From: Xanthobacteraceae bacterium | GTDB taxonomy: Bacteria > Pseudomonadota > Alphaproteobacteria > Rhizobiales > Xanthobacteraceae | Length of the DNA: 23,277 nucleotides | Direction: 5' to 3' | Assembly: GCA_030043175.1 (NCBI GenBank) | Contig: JASHYD010001329.1 | Span: 1 to 23,277, forward strand | Shown: piece by piece, positions 6,949 to 14,519 of the stretch | Numbering within the stretch: the first letter of the stretch is position 1 | How the letters are laid out: every line of letters starts with the position of its first letter | Translations under genes and position numbers: made by a program | Notes under the pieces: model-generated | Told to the model about the DNA's origin: nothing | The model's input: the letters and a program-made list of their open reading frames with translations, nothing else | Database searches by the model: none

Positions 6949-7395
6949 TTATGAAGGCCCCCAATGCCGTCTCTTGGGCTTCTGACGGCGGCTCGGTTGC
7001 CCCATCATAACCCTCTTCTTCGGATGAGGGGTGATACCAAATCTCCGATCATCGCGGGCGATGGCTTTCGCGACTCCTCCCATTGTCTGCTCGAAGCCCT
7101 CGTGACGCGAATCGATGTAAAGCCACTTCTTCAGTATGTCGTGAGGTGCCAATTGGGCGAACTCTTCGAGGATTGAGGGTTGTTGCGCGTGTTCCGTGCA
7201 GATCAGCACGCCATGCCATTTCCATCGGCCAGTCTTGGTTGGTTCGACCAAGACCATCATCATTCGGCCGAACAGATAGACGGCCAGCCCGCCGAACATC
7301 CTTTTGGTGAAGAAGCCGGCGTGTTCTTCGAAGAACTCAAAGATCCACTCGTTCTCGAACGTTCTTCTCCGAGATTTCCATTTGGCATGCGTCAT
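6949..7395 (-). CDS. TfoX N-terminal domain protein
   Basis: This 148-residue protein has the TfoX/Sxy N-terminal domain pattern in its first 110 residues: FFEEHAGFFTKRMFGGLAVY and LFGRMMMVLVEP, then a conserved KKWLYIDSRHEGFEQTM segment. The C-terminal 30 residues are strongly basic (HPKKRVMMGQPSRRQKPKRR). Stand-alone TfoX-N proteins are widespread and of unknown function; evidence linking them to competence exists only for gammaproteobacterial Sxy/TfoX. The ATG at 7393-7395 overlaps the stop of a 49-codon upstream frame by four bases, which suggests the two are co-translated. It converges on the bufferin operon. Confidence 0.75.
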   Translation of the reverse strand: MTHAKWKSRRRTFENEWIFEFFEEHAGFFTKRMFGGLAVYLFGRMMMVLVEPTKTGRWKWHGVLICTEHAQQPSILEEFAQLAPHDILKKWLYIDSRHEGFEQTMGGVAKAIARDDRRFGITPHPKKRVMMGQPSRRQKPKRRHWGPS

Positions 7396-7541
7396 GACGA
7401 CGGCTCGGCCCGGGGTCGGCTAGTGGCCGTCGGCTGATTGTCGGCGGACAGGCCATGCACCTCCTTCTCGTATGCCACGTCGAAACCCGCCTTTTGCAGG
7501 GTGCCCAGCGCATGCTTCGCGATCGACATCATGCTTCCCAT
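7392..7541 (-). CDS. Possible 49-residue micro-ORF coupled to the TfoX-N gene
   Basis: An ATG at 7541 (reverse strand) has GAGGAAATGGG directly upstream. It opens a 49-codon frame beginning MGSMMSIAKHALGTLQKAGF and ending on a TGA that overlaps the next gene's ATG (ATGA). The N-terminal half could form an amphipathic helix; the tail is rich in Pro, Ser and Thr. I do not recognise a family. The coupling geometry and ribosome binding site argue for translation. The immediate upstream DNA is a decayed gene, so it may be only a by-product leader. Confidence 0.4.
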   Translation of the reverse strand: MGSMMSIAKHALGTLQKAGFDVAYEKEVHGLSADNQPTATSRPRAEPSS

Positions 7542-7730
7542 CCCATTTCCTCAATTTCGTGAATTGAATTGAGCAAGGCCGGCAGGACGCCAGGGCGGTT
7601 GACGTGGACCATCTGCCAGCCGCACTGGCCGGGCGGCGATTCTGGGCCAGCGTGTGACCAAGGTGCCCCAGTCGATCGCCGCGAAGTCTACCTTCACGCC
7701 ATGGCGCTTCAAAAAAGGTCGAGCGTCACT
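7529..7730 (-). pseudogene. Fragment of a peptide/nickel-type ABC transporter substrate-binding protein (SBP family 5)
   Basis: Reverse-strand translation in pieces gives VTLDLF, then after a shift at the six-T run (7711-7716) KRHGVKVDFAAIDWGTLVT, then after a second shift SPPGQCGWQMVHVN. This order matches the C-terminal lobe of family 5 binding proteins, which typically read MKVDL.AMDWGTLV..R followed by PP..GGWN.FHT. The remainder of the gene is missing and the fragment abuts the stop codon of the MFS gene. It is a relic and cannot make a working protein. Confidence 0.5.
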
Positions 7731-8999
7731 TCATCCAGGCCTTAAAGAACGTTCCTCGCCCAGCGTGTGGCGGGTCATGGTGAACGACACGATTGCACCG
7801 ATCAGCGCGAGTGCGCCGGCAAGTATGAACGCAAAGGCGAAGCTGCCGGTCCCATTGACGATGTAGCCGGTAACGATCGGCGCGAGCAGGCCGAACGTAT
7901 TGCCGCCGAGCACCATGAAAGCGAATGCACGTCCACTATCCACTCGTGAGCGCAACAGGTCGTTGCACAGCGCCGCGTTGGTCGCGGTGGCTGTATTGCA
8001 GAAGCTCACCGGGAAGATGGTCAGGATGATGACGAGGGTGAGCGAGTCCACGAATGGGATCGCCATGCCGATCGCGCAGAGCAACAGGCACGCCACCACG
8101 ATAATGCGCCGCGCGCCCTGGTGCATCGTCTGGTGGGTCAATATTCGATCGCCAATCCAGTTGGTCAGGATCATCACAGCGGCGCCGATTAGGAAGGGTA
8201 TGGAGGTAAACAGGCCGGACTTCACGATGGAGAGTCCGCGCGCGGTCTGCAGATAATCAGGCAGCCAAGTAAGGTAGAGATAAATCGAATAGACAGCAGT
8301 GCCCTGGGAAATTGCGAGCCCCCACATCGACGGCGAGCGCAGCAGGCCACGATAGCCGACGCCACCGGTCAGCATCACTTCACCGGCGTGGCGTTCGGCG
8401 AGGATACGCTGACGCTCTGGTTCGGGAATCCAACGGGTCTTCTCTGGTGTGGACACAAGTGCTGCCCAAACGACGACCCAGACGAGGCCGACGGCACCGG
8501 TGACGAAGAACGAGATGGGCCACGATGTCGCGGCGATGAGCCACGCCACGAGAGGCGCGCTGAGCGCTGGCCCCAGCAGGGTTCCGGCCTGGACGCAGCC
8601 GACGGCGATGCCACGCTCGGTGTAGGGTCCCCAGTCGCGCACGGCGCGGTAGCTAACCGGGAAGGTCGGCGCCTCGCCGGCGCCGAGACCGAGACGTGTC
8701 AGCAGCATGGTAACGAATCCAGTCGCCATGCCGCTGAGCATCTGTGCGATAGACCAGACGGTGGCGCCGATCGCAGCCATGCGATGAGCGCCAAGACTGT
8801 CCACCAGCCGACCACTCGGCAGCATCATGATGACGTAGGCCCAGAGGAAGGAGGAGAACAGGTAACCGAGCGCGACGGGCGACAGGGCGAATTCCTGTGC
8901 AACCGACCGGCCGGCAACCGACATGTTGATGCGGTCGAGGTAGCAGATGACATTGAACAGGAACAGCAAGAAATATACCCAATAGCGTCGGTGAGTCAT
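7731..8999 (-). CDS. MFS transporter, anion:cation symporter (ACS) type
   Basis: This 422-residue membrane protein has twelve predicted helices and belongs to the major facilitator superfamily, closest in feel to the ACS family, whose members take up sugar acids, phthalate and related organic anions. Supporting motifs are YLDRINMSVAGRSVAQEF after helix 1, the loop 2-3 segment SGRLVDSLGAHR, and GEAPTFPVSYRAVRDW in helix 4-5, which replaces the usual GEG..FP motif. The substrate cannot be assigned. The ATG at 8999 is chosen over an 83-residue upstream extension because it begins directly at helix 1 and has GGAGACCGGGCGG before it. No catabolic genes adjoin it. An exact TGTGA-N6-TCACA site lies about 140 bases upstream. 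Confidence 0.88.
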   Translation of the reverse strand: MTHRRYWVYFLLFLFNVICYLDRINMSVAGRSVAQEFALSPVALGYLFSSFLWAYVIMMLPSGRLVDSLGAHRMAAIGATVWSIAQMLSGMATGFVTMLLTRLGLGAGEAPTFPVSYRAVRDWGPYTERGIAVGCVQAGTLLGPALSAPLVAWLIAATSWPISFFVTGAVGLVWVVVWAALVSTPEKTRWIPEPERQRILAERHAGEVMLTGGVGYRGLLRSPSMWGLAISQGTAVYSIYLYLTWLPDYLQTARGLSIVKSGLFTSIPFLIGAAVMILTNWIGDRILTHQTMHQGARRIIVVACLLLCAIGMAIPFVDSLTLVIILTIFPVSFCNTATATNAALCNDLLRSRVDSGRAFAFMVLGGNTFGLLAPIVTGYIVNGTGSFAFAFILAGALALIGAIVSFTMTRHTLGEERSLRPG

Positions 9000-9138
9000 C
9001 CGCCCGGTCTCCGTTGCCTTGTCGTTTCCGGTATGGCATGCAGCGGGCGCGGTCAAAATTATTGCCCCGACCGCCCCTCGCGTGATCGGCAATGTTGTCC
9101 TCCAGAACCGAGTAAATAGTCGGGCAAACGCCCTGTGT

Positions 9139-9156
9139 ATGTGAAGTCGTTCACAT
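9139..9156. promoter_or_regulatory. CRP-type palindrome upstream of the MFS gene
   Basis: The 18-mer ATGTGAAGTCGTTCACAT is a perfect palindrome with a four-base centre and contains TGTGA-N6-TCACA, the CRP consensus, at 9140-9155. It lies 140 bases upstream of the MFS start codon, where a catabolite-type activator or repressor could act. FNR/FixK sites (TTGAT-N4-ATCAA) would look different. Confidence 0.55.
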
Positions 9157-9312
9157 TCGGAGTCGTTTTGAATTGGCTTATTTGGTTGCCATTTGGCTCG
9201 GCGCGCCCACAGCGGCTCCCCCGAGTTGGAGGAATGTTCGACGCGCAAGCTTCATTGTACGCCCCCAGTGAGAAAGCAAGGTATGTCCGAGCGAGAAACA
9301 ATACTATCTAGC

Positions 9313-9442
9313 CAAGGGCTTCGCCCTTGATATCCCTTCCACTTGAGGTGGAGCGGAACATGTCGAGAAGATAGGGGATATCAAGGGGCAGAGCCATGCT
9401 TGAGGGGCAGTGATAGCCGTACGATCCCCGTCTGCAAGACGG
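9313..9442. repeat. Cluster of nested and competing hairpins
   Basis: Perfect arms pair at 9313-9319 with 9323-9329 (CAAGGGC), at 9324-9336 with 9375-9387 (13 bp, CCCTTGATATCCC), at 9338-9342 with 9348-9352, and at 9428-9433 with 9437-9442. The first two share bases and are mutually exclusive. It may be a small palindromic mobile element or a structured RNA; I cannot decide from sequence. Confidence 0.55.
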
Positions 9443-9948
9443 CAGCTGGGAGGCGGGATTCCCACAACGCGCGAGCGGCGCTGGGTATCTTTGGGAAAGG
9501 CTTGTCAGGAGCTGCCCCTGCAGGCCAAAACGCACTGAACGGCGCCGTAGGGCGGCAGAGAAGGCGCATGGCGAACGGCTGCACCTCCAAAGACATCATC
9601 GACTGCGATTTCGGCGATCATCCGTTTTCGTCCAGGTATCGATGCGGCTGCAGCCGATTCCAGGTAGAGCGAGGCGAGCCAAGGATCGCGGTGGGGTATT
9701 TTGGTGTGCCGCCGGTGCAAGGCGCAGCAGGAAGTTGCAGAAGCATCATTTCGCGGAAAATGGGCGGTGGATGGATTAGCGTCGCACAATGGCGAATGCA
9801 CAGACCTCCCCCTCAATTGAGGGAAGCTTGTGCCGGCGTGGCGCGACCTACCCGCTTTACCGGCACCAGCGCTCGCCAGCGTCCCCAGTGTTGGTAAGCG
9901 CCGGGTAGATTTGCTGTCGCGCGACGCAAACATTGAAATCGCTGGTAA

Positions 9949-9966
9949 ATCTAACCAAGGTTAGAT
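9949..9966. repeat. 18-bp palindrome ATCTAACCAAGGTTAGAT
   Basis: Eight-base arms are perfectly complementary around a two-base centre. It lies 558 bases upstream of the secretin gene and is the first of three palindromes containing TTAG/CTAA in this interval. The form suits an operator for a dimeric repressor, but no regulator gene is adjacent. Confidence 0.45.
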
Positions 9967-10261
9967 CGTTGCATCAAGGTCCACAATTCCGCCAGCATCG
10001 CGGTGCAGCGGGAGAGCGAGATTTGGAATCGATAAGCCCCAGGCTGCTGCGCAAGATTCACGTGTGGATATCGCACCCCTCTGACGGGCGCCCGACAATT
10101 GTGTACGGACCAATCGGATAAACTTAAATGTTGCTAAACGTGACCTAGGACTCCGATAACATACATTGTGATGACCGGCGGGCATTTCTCGCACAGGGTC
10201 GCGCCCTTGTCTGCGCGGTTGCCCCCAACGCCCACAAGAGCTGGGGCCTCCATCGTTCGCA

Positions 10262-10286
10262 GGTGTTAGCTAAATGGCCTAACACC
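10262..10286. repeat. Inverted repeat GGTGTTAG-N9-CTAACACC
   Basis: Arms at 10262-10269 and 10279-10286 are exact complements with a nine-base spacer. No T-run follows, so it is not a standard terminator. It lies about 240 bases upstream of the secretin start and may be an operator. Confidence 0.45.
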
Positions 10287-10523
10287 CGTTCGTTTCATTT
10301 CCTCGTAGACATTGATGACTGCTACAACGATCAAAAGTGGCACTAACGTCTTAGGTCGCGCCTAATGTTGGCTGGAACTGCCTACGGAAACGGTGTGACA
10401 ACGGGGCGCCTGCTTTCCACGGCGGCTCTTCAATCGAGGTCGTCTACGGGCTTGCCTCCGTGAATTGCGAGACCGACATCGCTTTCGACCTCGCGGCGAG
10501 CGCAGTCCAGCGGATCAGTATCG

Positions 10524-12878
10524 ATGCAAAGTTTCGGACGTTGGCGAGTCTCGCGTCTTATGCGGGCCACAGTTGTGATCCTGCAGACGTGCCTTCTCGT
10601 CGGTTGTTCCACATCGTTGCCGAAGAAACTCGGGGCATACGACAATGCACCCGACGCGACCACGAGCGCGGTTCGCAATGCCGATTTCAGCGCCCGCTCT
10701 GCGACTGCAACTGACCGAGCGATCGACACACAAGCCCCCGAGTCGTCAAAACCCTTGCTGTTTCCGGGCGCCGATCCCGAATCGACACCGCTGCGCTTGC
10801 GCGACTCAGATTACGGAGTGCGCACCGCATTGTTGGAGCCGATTACGATCAGGGGCGATGATGTCGAGCTCAACTTTGAAAATGCCGACATTTCGTCCAC
10901 CGCCAAGGCGGTGCTTGGCGACGTCCTGCATCTCAATTTCGCGGTCGATCCGAAGGTCCAGGGCACGGTGACGCTCGCTTCGGTCGGACCAATCGCGCGC
11001 AAGGATCTGCTGCCGACGTTTGAAAGCGTGCTGCGGATGCAGAACGCCGCGATCGTGCACGACGGCAGATTCATCAAGATCGTGCCGCTTCCCGAAGCGC
11101 CGGGACACGGGTCCGTCAGCGTCGGAGCCGGGGAGCCCGGGTTCGGCATTTCAATCGTACCGCTGAAATATGTTTCGGCCACCACGGTCGCCAAGACGGC
11201 AGAAAACCTGCTGGCACGACAGGGGGCGATCCGCGTTGAACCGGCGAGAAATCTTGTCCTGATCCAGGGCACGACATCCGAGCGCGAGGCCGCGCTCGAC
11301 CTGATCTCGACCTTCGACGTGGAGTGGCTGCGCAATCAATCGGTCGGCGTCTATCCGCTCAAATCGACCTCACCCGAGACGATGATCGGAGAGCTCCAAC
11401 GCATATTCGACAATCGCGAAAACGGCGCGGGGCAGGACGTTATCAGCTTCCAGCCGATCTCGCGCATGAACGCCGTCATGGTCGTCGCCAAAAACGCGAG
11501 TTTGCTCAGGCGGACGAGCGAATGGGTGGACCGCCTCGACCGATCGGACAACAGCGGCACCACGTTGCGGAGCTATCGGCTGAAATATGGTAACGCCACG
11601 CAGATCGCCAAGATCCTCGCCAATATCTTCGGGTCAAACCGGTCCGGCACGACCAGTGATACGCCAGCCAATCAGATCGCACCGGGGGCGACCGCCTCCC
11701 AGTCTCGGCTCGATTCGCTTAAAAGTACTGCACAAGGCGTAAACACCGGCGGGATCACGAATGGAACTACGGCTGGTGGTGCGACGAGCCAGCCGAGCGG
11801 CGGCTCGTTCGGGACGGGCGGCAGTGTCAGTGCGCCGATTTCCGCATCCTTTCAGTCATTCCGCAAGAACGCCTCTGACGTGCCTGGCGGCGGCGATGCA
11901 TTTGGCGGCGGGGGCGACGCAAGCGCGTCGAAGGGCACGTTCCAGAACGTTCGCATCACCGCCGATACCGTCAACAATGCAATCGTGGTCTACGCCAATC
12001 AGGAAGATCACCGTATCATCCAGCGCGCAGTCATCGACTTCGATCGCCCGCGCCTGCAGGTCGCAATCGAGGCGACGGTCGCTGAAGTGACGCTCACCAA
12101 AGACTTGACTTATGGGGTTCAGTATTTTCTCGCCGGCAATCAATCCGGGGGAGGGATCGGGGCGGGCTTTCTCGGCGCCGCAGCCCAAACGGCCGCTCAA
12201 GCTCTGGCGCCACAAGTTGCGCCGGGCGTCAATCTGCTACTCGGACCGCAGAATTCGCCGCGTCTCATCCTCAATGCGCTAAACCAGATTACCAGTGTCA
12301 GGGTCCTCTCCTCACCGTCGATCGTCGCCCTCGACAATGAGCCGGCGCTTCTGGAGGTCGGCAACGAGATTCCGATCTCCACCGGCTCGGCCACGATCCT
12401 CTCCAATTCGAATACGCCGGTCGTCAATACGATCCAGATGCAGAATACCGGCGTGATCCTTAAGGTGTTGCCGCACGTGAGCGGGAATGGAACGGTCGAG
12501 CTTGAGGTCGATCAGGAGATATCCGCCGTCGTCAATCCGCAACAGCAGACCCTGACGCCGACGATTTCGGACCGGCACGTTCATTCGACGGTGTCGGTGG
12601 CCAGTGGGCAAACCGTTCTGCTCGGCGGCCTGATCAGCGACAACGATCAGAGAACGAAGAACGGAATACCCGTACTCGGCGACATCCAATTTCTTGGGGA
12701 TTTGCTCGGCAATATCAACAACAGCAGCACCCGCACGGAGATCATTATTTTCATCAGGCCGCAGGTGATCCACCACAGCGTCGACGCGCGCGCCGTGACC
12801 GAAGAATTCCGAGACAAACTAACTTCGATGAAAAACAGCGGGAGTTCTGTCGTCAGCGGTGCGGATGTTAAGCGCTGA
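10524..12878 (+). CDS. gspD: Type II secretion system secretin (GspD-like), lipoprotein, orphan
   Basis: This 784-residue protein is an outer-membrane secretin, the gated pore of type II secretion. A lipoprotein signal is visible: VVILQTCLLVGC with the lipidated cysteine at residue 28. An N0 domain follows (about 105-185, VELNFENADISSTAKAVL), then N1 and N2 (about 205-345), N3 (about 350-505) with a long Gly/Ser/Thr-rich insert (about 375-465), and the secretin core (about 510-755) with VRVLSSPSIVALDNEPALLE and VASGQTVLLGGLISDN. Length is typical or slightly long because of the insert. ATG 10524 is used; ATG 10560 would still leave a signal peptide. No other type II genes flank it, so it must work with a remote gsp cluster or independently. 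Confidence 0.92.
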   Translation: MQSFGRWRVSRLMRATVVILQTCLLVGCSTSLPKKLGAYDNAPDATTSAVRNADFSARSATATDRAIDTQAPESSKPLLFPGADPESTPLRLRDSDYGVRTALLEPITIRGDDVELNFENADISSTAKAVLGDVLHLNFAVDPKVQGTVTLASVGPIARKDLLPTFESVLRMQNAAIVHDGRFIKIVPLPEAPGHGSVSVGAGEPGFGISIVPLKYVSATTVAKTAENLLARQGAIRVEPARNLVLIQGTTSEREAALDLISTFDVEWLRNQSVGVYPLKSTSPETMIGELQRIFDNRENGAGQDVISFQPISRMNAVMVVAKNASLLRRTSEWVDRLDRSDNSGTTLRSYRLKYGNATQIAKILANIFGSNRSGTTSDTPANQIAPGATASQSRLDSLKSTAQGVNTGGITNGTTAGGATSQPSGGSFGTGGSVSAPISASFQSFRKNASDVPGGGDAFGGGGDASASKGTFQNVRITADTVNNAIVVYANQEDHRIIQRAVIDFDRPRLQVAIEATVAEVTLTKDLTYGVQYFLAGNQSGGGIGAGFLGAAAQTAAQALAPQVAPGVNLLLGPQNSPRLILNALNQITSVRVLSSPSIVALDNEPALLEVGNEIPISTGSATILSNSNTPVVNTIQMQNTGVILKVLPHVSGNGTVELEVDQEISAVVNPQQQTLTPTISDRHVHSTVSVASGQTVLLGGLISDNDQRTKNGIPVLGDIQFLGDLLGNINNSSTRTEIIIFIRPQVIHHSVDARAVTEEFRDKLTSMKNSGSSVVSGADVKR

Positions 12879-12928
12879 GGCAGCACCGCCGATCCACAAA
12901 CGACGTTCAGTCGCGTGCACTCGCTATG

Positions 12929-13198
12929 TTACCACTCGTGACACGCTTTCCGAAGCTTCGATCTCGACGAGGTATCGAATGGTCGCGCCCACAAGGAGCT
13001 TTTGTTTTGCGCACGGTTATCGATGTCGGCCTGCCATTCCGAGAACCGCGTCTTGGCGCGCTGCGCTGGGTGCGCCGGCCCGAGATGAAACCTCTCTTCC
13101 CTGTTGCTGTACAGGTCGCGAATGTCTGCGGGAATGGCCTTGCGTGAGGACCAACTGCCCGATTTCGTGCGTCTCAGCGTGGCCATTCTGATTGCCAT
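12929..13198 (-). pseudogene. N-terminal fragment of a tyrosine site-specific recombinase (integrase)
   Basis: The reverse strand encodes about 85 residues beginning MATLRRTKSGSWSSRKAIP (ATG at 13186) and continuing PADIRDLYSNREERFHL and AKTRFSEWQADIDNRAQNK. This matches the N-terminal arm of phage-type integrases in rhizobia (R/K-rich start, KGIP.DVR..Y, then AK..F.EWLAEID.R). The catalytic domain with its Arg-His-Arg-Tyr residues is absent: the frame runs into unrelated sequence and stops at 12929. It is a truncated relic marking an old integration. I see no attachment-site duplication or tRNA gene next to it. Confidence 0.5.
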
Positions 13199-13323
13199 TC
13201 TGTAGGCCCCTTCTGTAGGAAAGGGCTGGCCGAATGGCTAGCAAATCCAGTAAGTTGTTGCCACTCCAGCAGGACCTATCCTAGATGGTGCAAGTCAACG
13301 AGATTTGATCGCGTCGATGGCGT

Positions 13324-13339
13324 TGTGAATGTGATCACA
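13324..13339. promoter_or_regulatory. CRP-type site TGTGA-N6-TCACA upstream of the thioredoxin/CcdA pair
   Basis: TGTGAATGTGATCACA matches TGTGA-N6-TCACA exactly and also contains the 10-bp palindrome TGTGATCACA (13330-13339). It ends 54 bases before the thioredoxin start codon, a position suited to direct activation or repression. It is the second exact match in this window. Confidence 0.55.
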
Positions 13340-13393
13340 GGCAGTCGGCGTGTATCACGCTTCAATCTGTCAACCAAACCCAGGAGGGATCCC

Positions 13394-13786
13394 ATGCTGT
13401 CACGTCGTACGGTTCTGTTCGCCGCAGCCGCTGCAAGTTTCGCCGCCGCAGCGCCGGCGCTCGCGGCAACTGCGCAGCCCTTCAACGATGCGGCTTTCGC
13501 GCAGGCTCAGAAGGCGGGCAAGCCCATCTTCGTTGCCATCCATGCCTCATGGTGCCCGACCTGCAAGGCGCAAACGCCCATTCTCGCCCAACTGATGGCC
13601 GATCCCAAGTTCAAGGATCTCGTCTATTTTACCATCGATTTCGATAGCCAGAAGGATCTGGTGCGACGTTTCGGAGCGAGGATGCAGTCTACGCTGATCT
13701 CCTTCAAAGGCGAAACCGAAGAGGGGCGATCGGTCGGCGATACCAACCGTCAATCGATTGCCGCTCTGCTGAACAAGGTCCTTTGA
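13394..13786 (+). CDS. Exported thioredoxin-family protein
   Basis: This 130-residue protein has a signal peptide with a twin-arginine-like start (MLSRRTVLFAAAAASFAAA, cleaved near ALA-AT, residue 24) and then a compact thioredoxin fold. The active site is WCPTC (residues 53-57) within IHASWCPTCKAQTPIL, followed by DPKFKDLVYFTIDFDSQ. Proteins of this kind reduce or isomerise disulfides in the periplasm, and the reducing power is often passed by a CcdA/DsbD membrane partner. The next gene, 13 bases downstream, encodes exactly that. ATG 13394 is preceded by a very strong CAGGAGGGAT ribosome binding site. It is shorter than classic CcmG/ResA proteins and lacks their family signatures, so the target is unknown. 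Confidence 0.88.
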   Translation: MLSRRTVLFAAAAASFAAAAPALAATAQPFNDAAFAQAQKAGKPIFVAIHASWCPTCKAQTPILAQLMADPKFKDLVYFTIDFDSQKDLVRRFGARMQSTLISFKGETEEGRSVGDTNRQSIAALLNKVL

Positions 13787-13799
13787 CAGGCCTCAACGG

Positions 13800-14519
13800 A
13801 TGACAGTCGGCAGCCCAGCGTTGGCGCTGGTGGCCGGTATGCTGTCGGTCATGTCGCCATGCGTGCTGCCGCTTCTGCCGATCGTCCTTGGCGCGGCAGC
13901 ATCGGAGCGCAAATGGGGAGCGGCGGCGCTTGCCATTGGGCTTGCCGCCTCGTTCGTTGCCGTCGGCATGTTCGTGGCGACGATCGGCTTTGCAGTCGGC
14001 CTCGATGCCGATGTGTTTCGCGATGCGGCGGCCGTGCTGATGGTCGCGATCGGGCTGGTCCTGATGCTGCCAGGATTTCAAGCCCAGCTCGCTGTTGCGA
14101 GCGGTCCGATCGCGAATTGGGCCGACACGCGCTTCGGCGGGGTCCGCACCGGGACATCGGGTCAGTTCTGGGTCGGCGTGCTGCTGGGCGCGGTTTGGAG
14201 CCCCTGTGTCGGCCCGACGCTGGGCGCCGCTTCGTTGGTGGCAGCGCAGGGCCGCGACCTTGGTCAGGTCGGCATTGTCATGTTCGCTTTCGGAATAGGC
14301 GCGGCGCTCCCCCTGCTGGCGTTTGGCCTGTTGTCGCGGGAAGCCATGGTGCGCTGGCGTCACCGGCTTGCATCAGCCGGCAAGAGCGCCAAAGCCGGTC
14401 TCGGCGCTCTGTTCGTTGCGATGGGCGTCCTGGTGCTGACCAGCCTCGACAAATCAATCGAGACGATCCTCGTAGAGCTCTCGCCGCAGTGGCTCACCGA
14501 CCTCACGACGCGCTTTTGA
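13800..14519 (+). CDS. CcdA/DsbD-type membrane thiol-electron transporter
   Basis: This 239-residue inner-membrane protein has six predicted helices, the size of CcdA. The two redox cysteines sit in pseudo-symmetric positions: MSPCVLPLLPIVLG (Cys about residue 21) in helix 1 and WSPCVGPTLGAASL (Cys about 139) in helix 4, the hallmark of the family that moves electrons from cytoplasmic thioredoxin to periplasmic thiol proteins. It follows the exported thioredoxin gene by 13 bases and is surely co-transcribed. Together they form a minimal periplasmic reduction module; whether it serves cytochrome c maturation, copper proteins or general thiol repair cannot be decided here. The C-terminal end is about 20 residues past the last helix. 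Confidence 0.9.
   Translation: MTVGSPALALVAGMLSVMSPCVLPLLPIVLGAAASERKWGAAALAIGLAASFVAVGMFVATIGFAVGLDADVFRDAAAVLMVAIGLVLMLPGFQAQLAVASGPIANWADTRFGGVRTGTSGQFWVGVLLGAVWSPCVGPTLGAASLVAAQGRDLGQVGIVMFAFGIGAALPLLAFGLLSREAMVRWRHRLASAGKSAKAGLGALFVAMGVLVLTSLDKSIETILVELSPQWLTDLTTRF

Larger units (their letters stand above)
9249..10523. other. Gene-poor stretch rich in inverted repeats
   Basis: About 1.27 kb holds no frame that I can credit as a gene: the open frames have no recognisable domain, poor codon bias and no good ribosome binding site. It does hold nested hairpins at 9313-9442, a perfect 14-bp palindrome CCCTCAATTGAGGG at 9810-9823, and several TTAG/CTAA inverted repeats between 9949 and 10360 ahead of the secretin gene. 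The stretch around 10100-10180 is AT-richer than its surroundings and could carry the promoter. Confidence 0.5.

Noticed and set aside
7005..7032. Possible terminator hairpin ACCCTC / GAGGGGT near the end of the TfoX-N gene
   Set aside because: It lies inside the coding sequence, is imperfect and lacks a T-run on either strand.
8388..9119. Forward open frame of 243 codons opposite the MFS gene
   Set aside because: Highly charged Gly/Asp/Arg-rich product without domains. The reverse strand gives a clean twelve-helix transporter.
13204..13227. Imperfect inverted repeat GCCCCTT / AAAGGGC as a terminator or attachment site for the integrase fragment
   Set aside because: One mismatch, no T-run and no duplicate copy elsewhere in the window.
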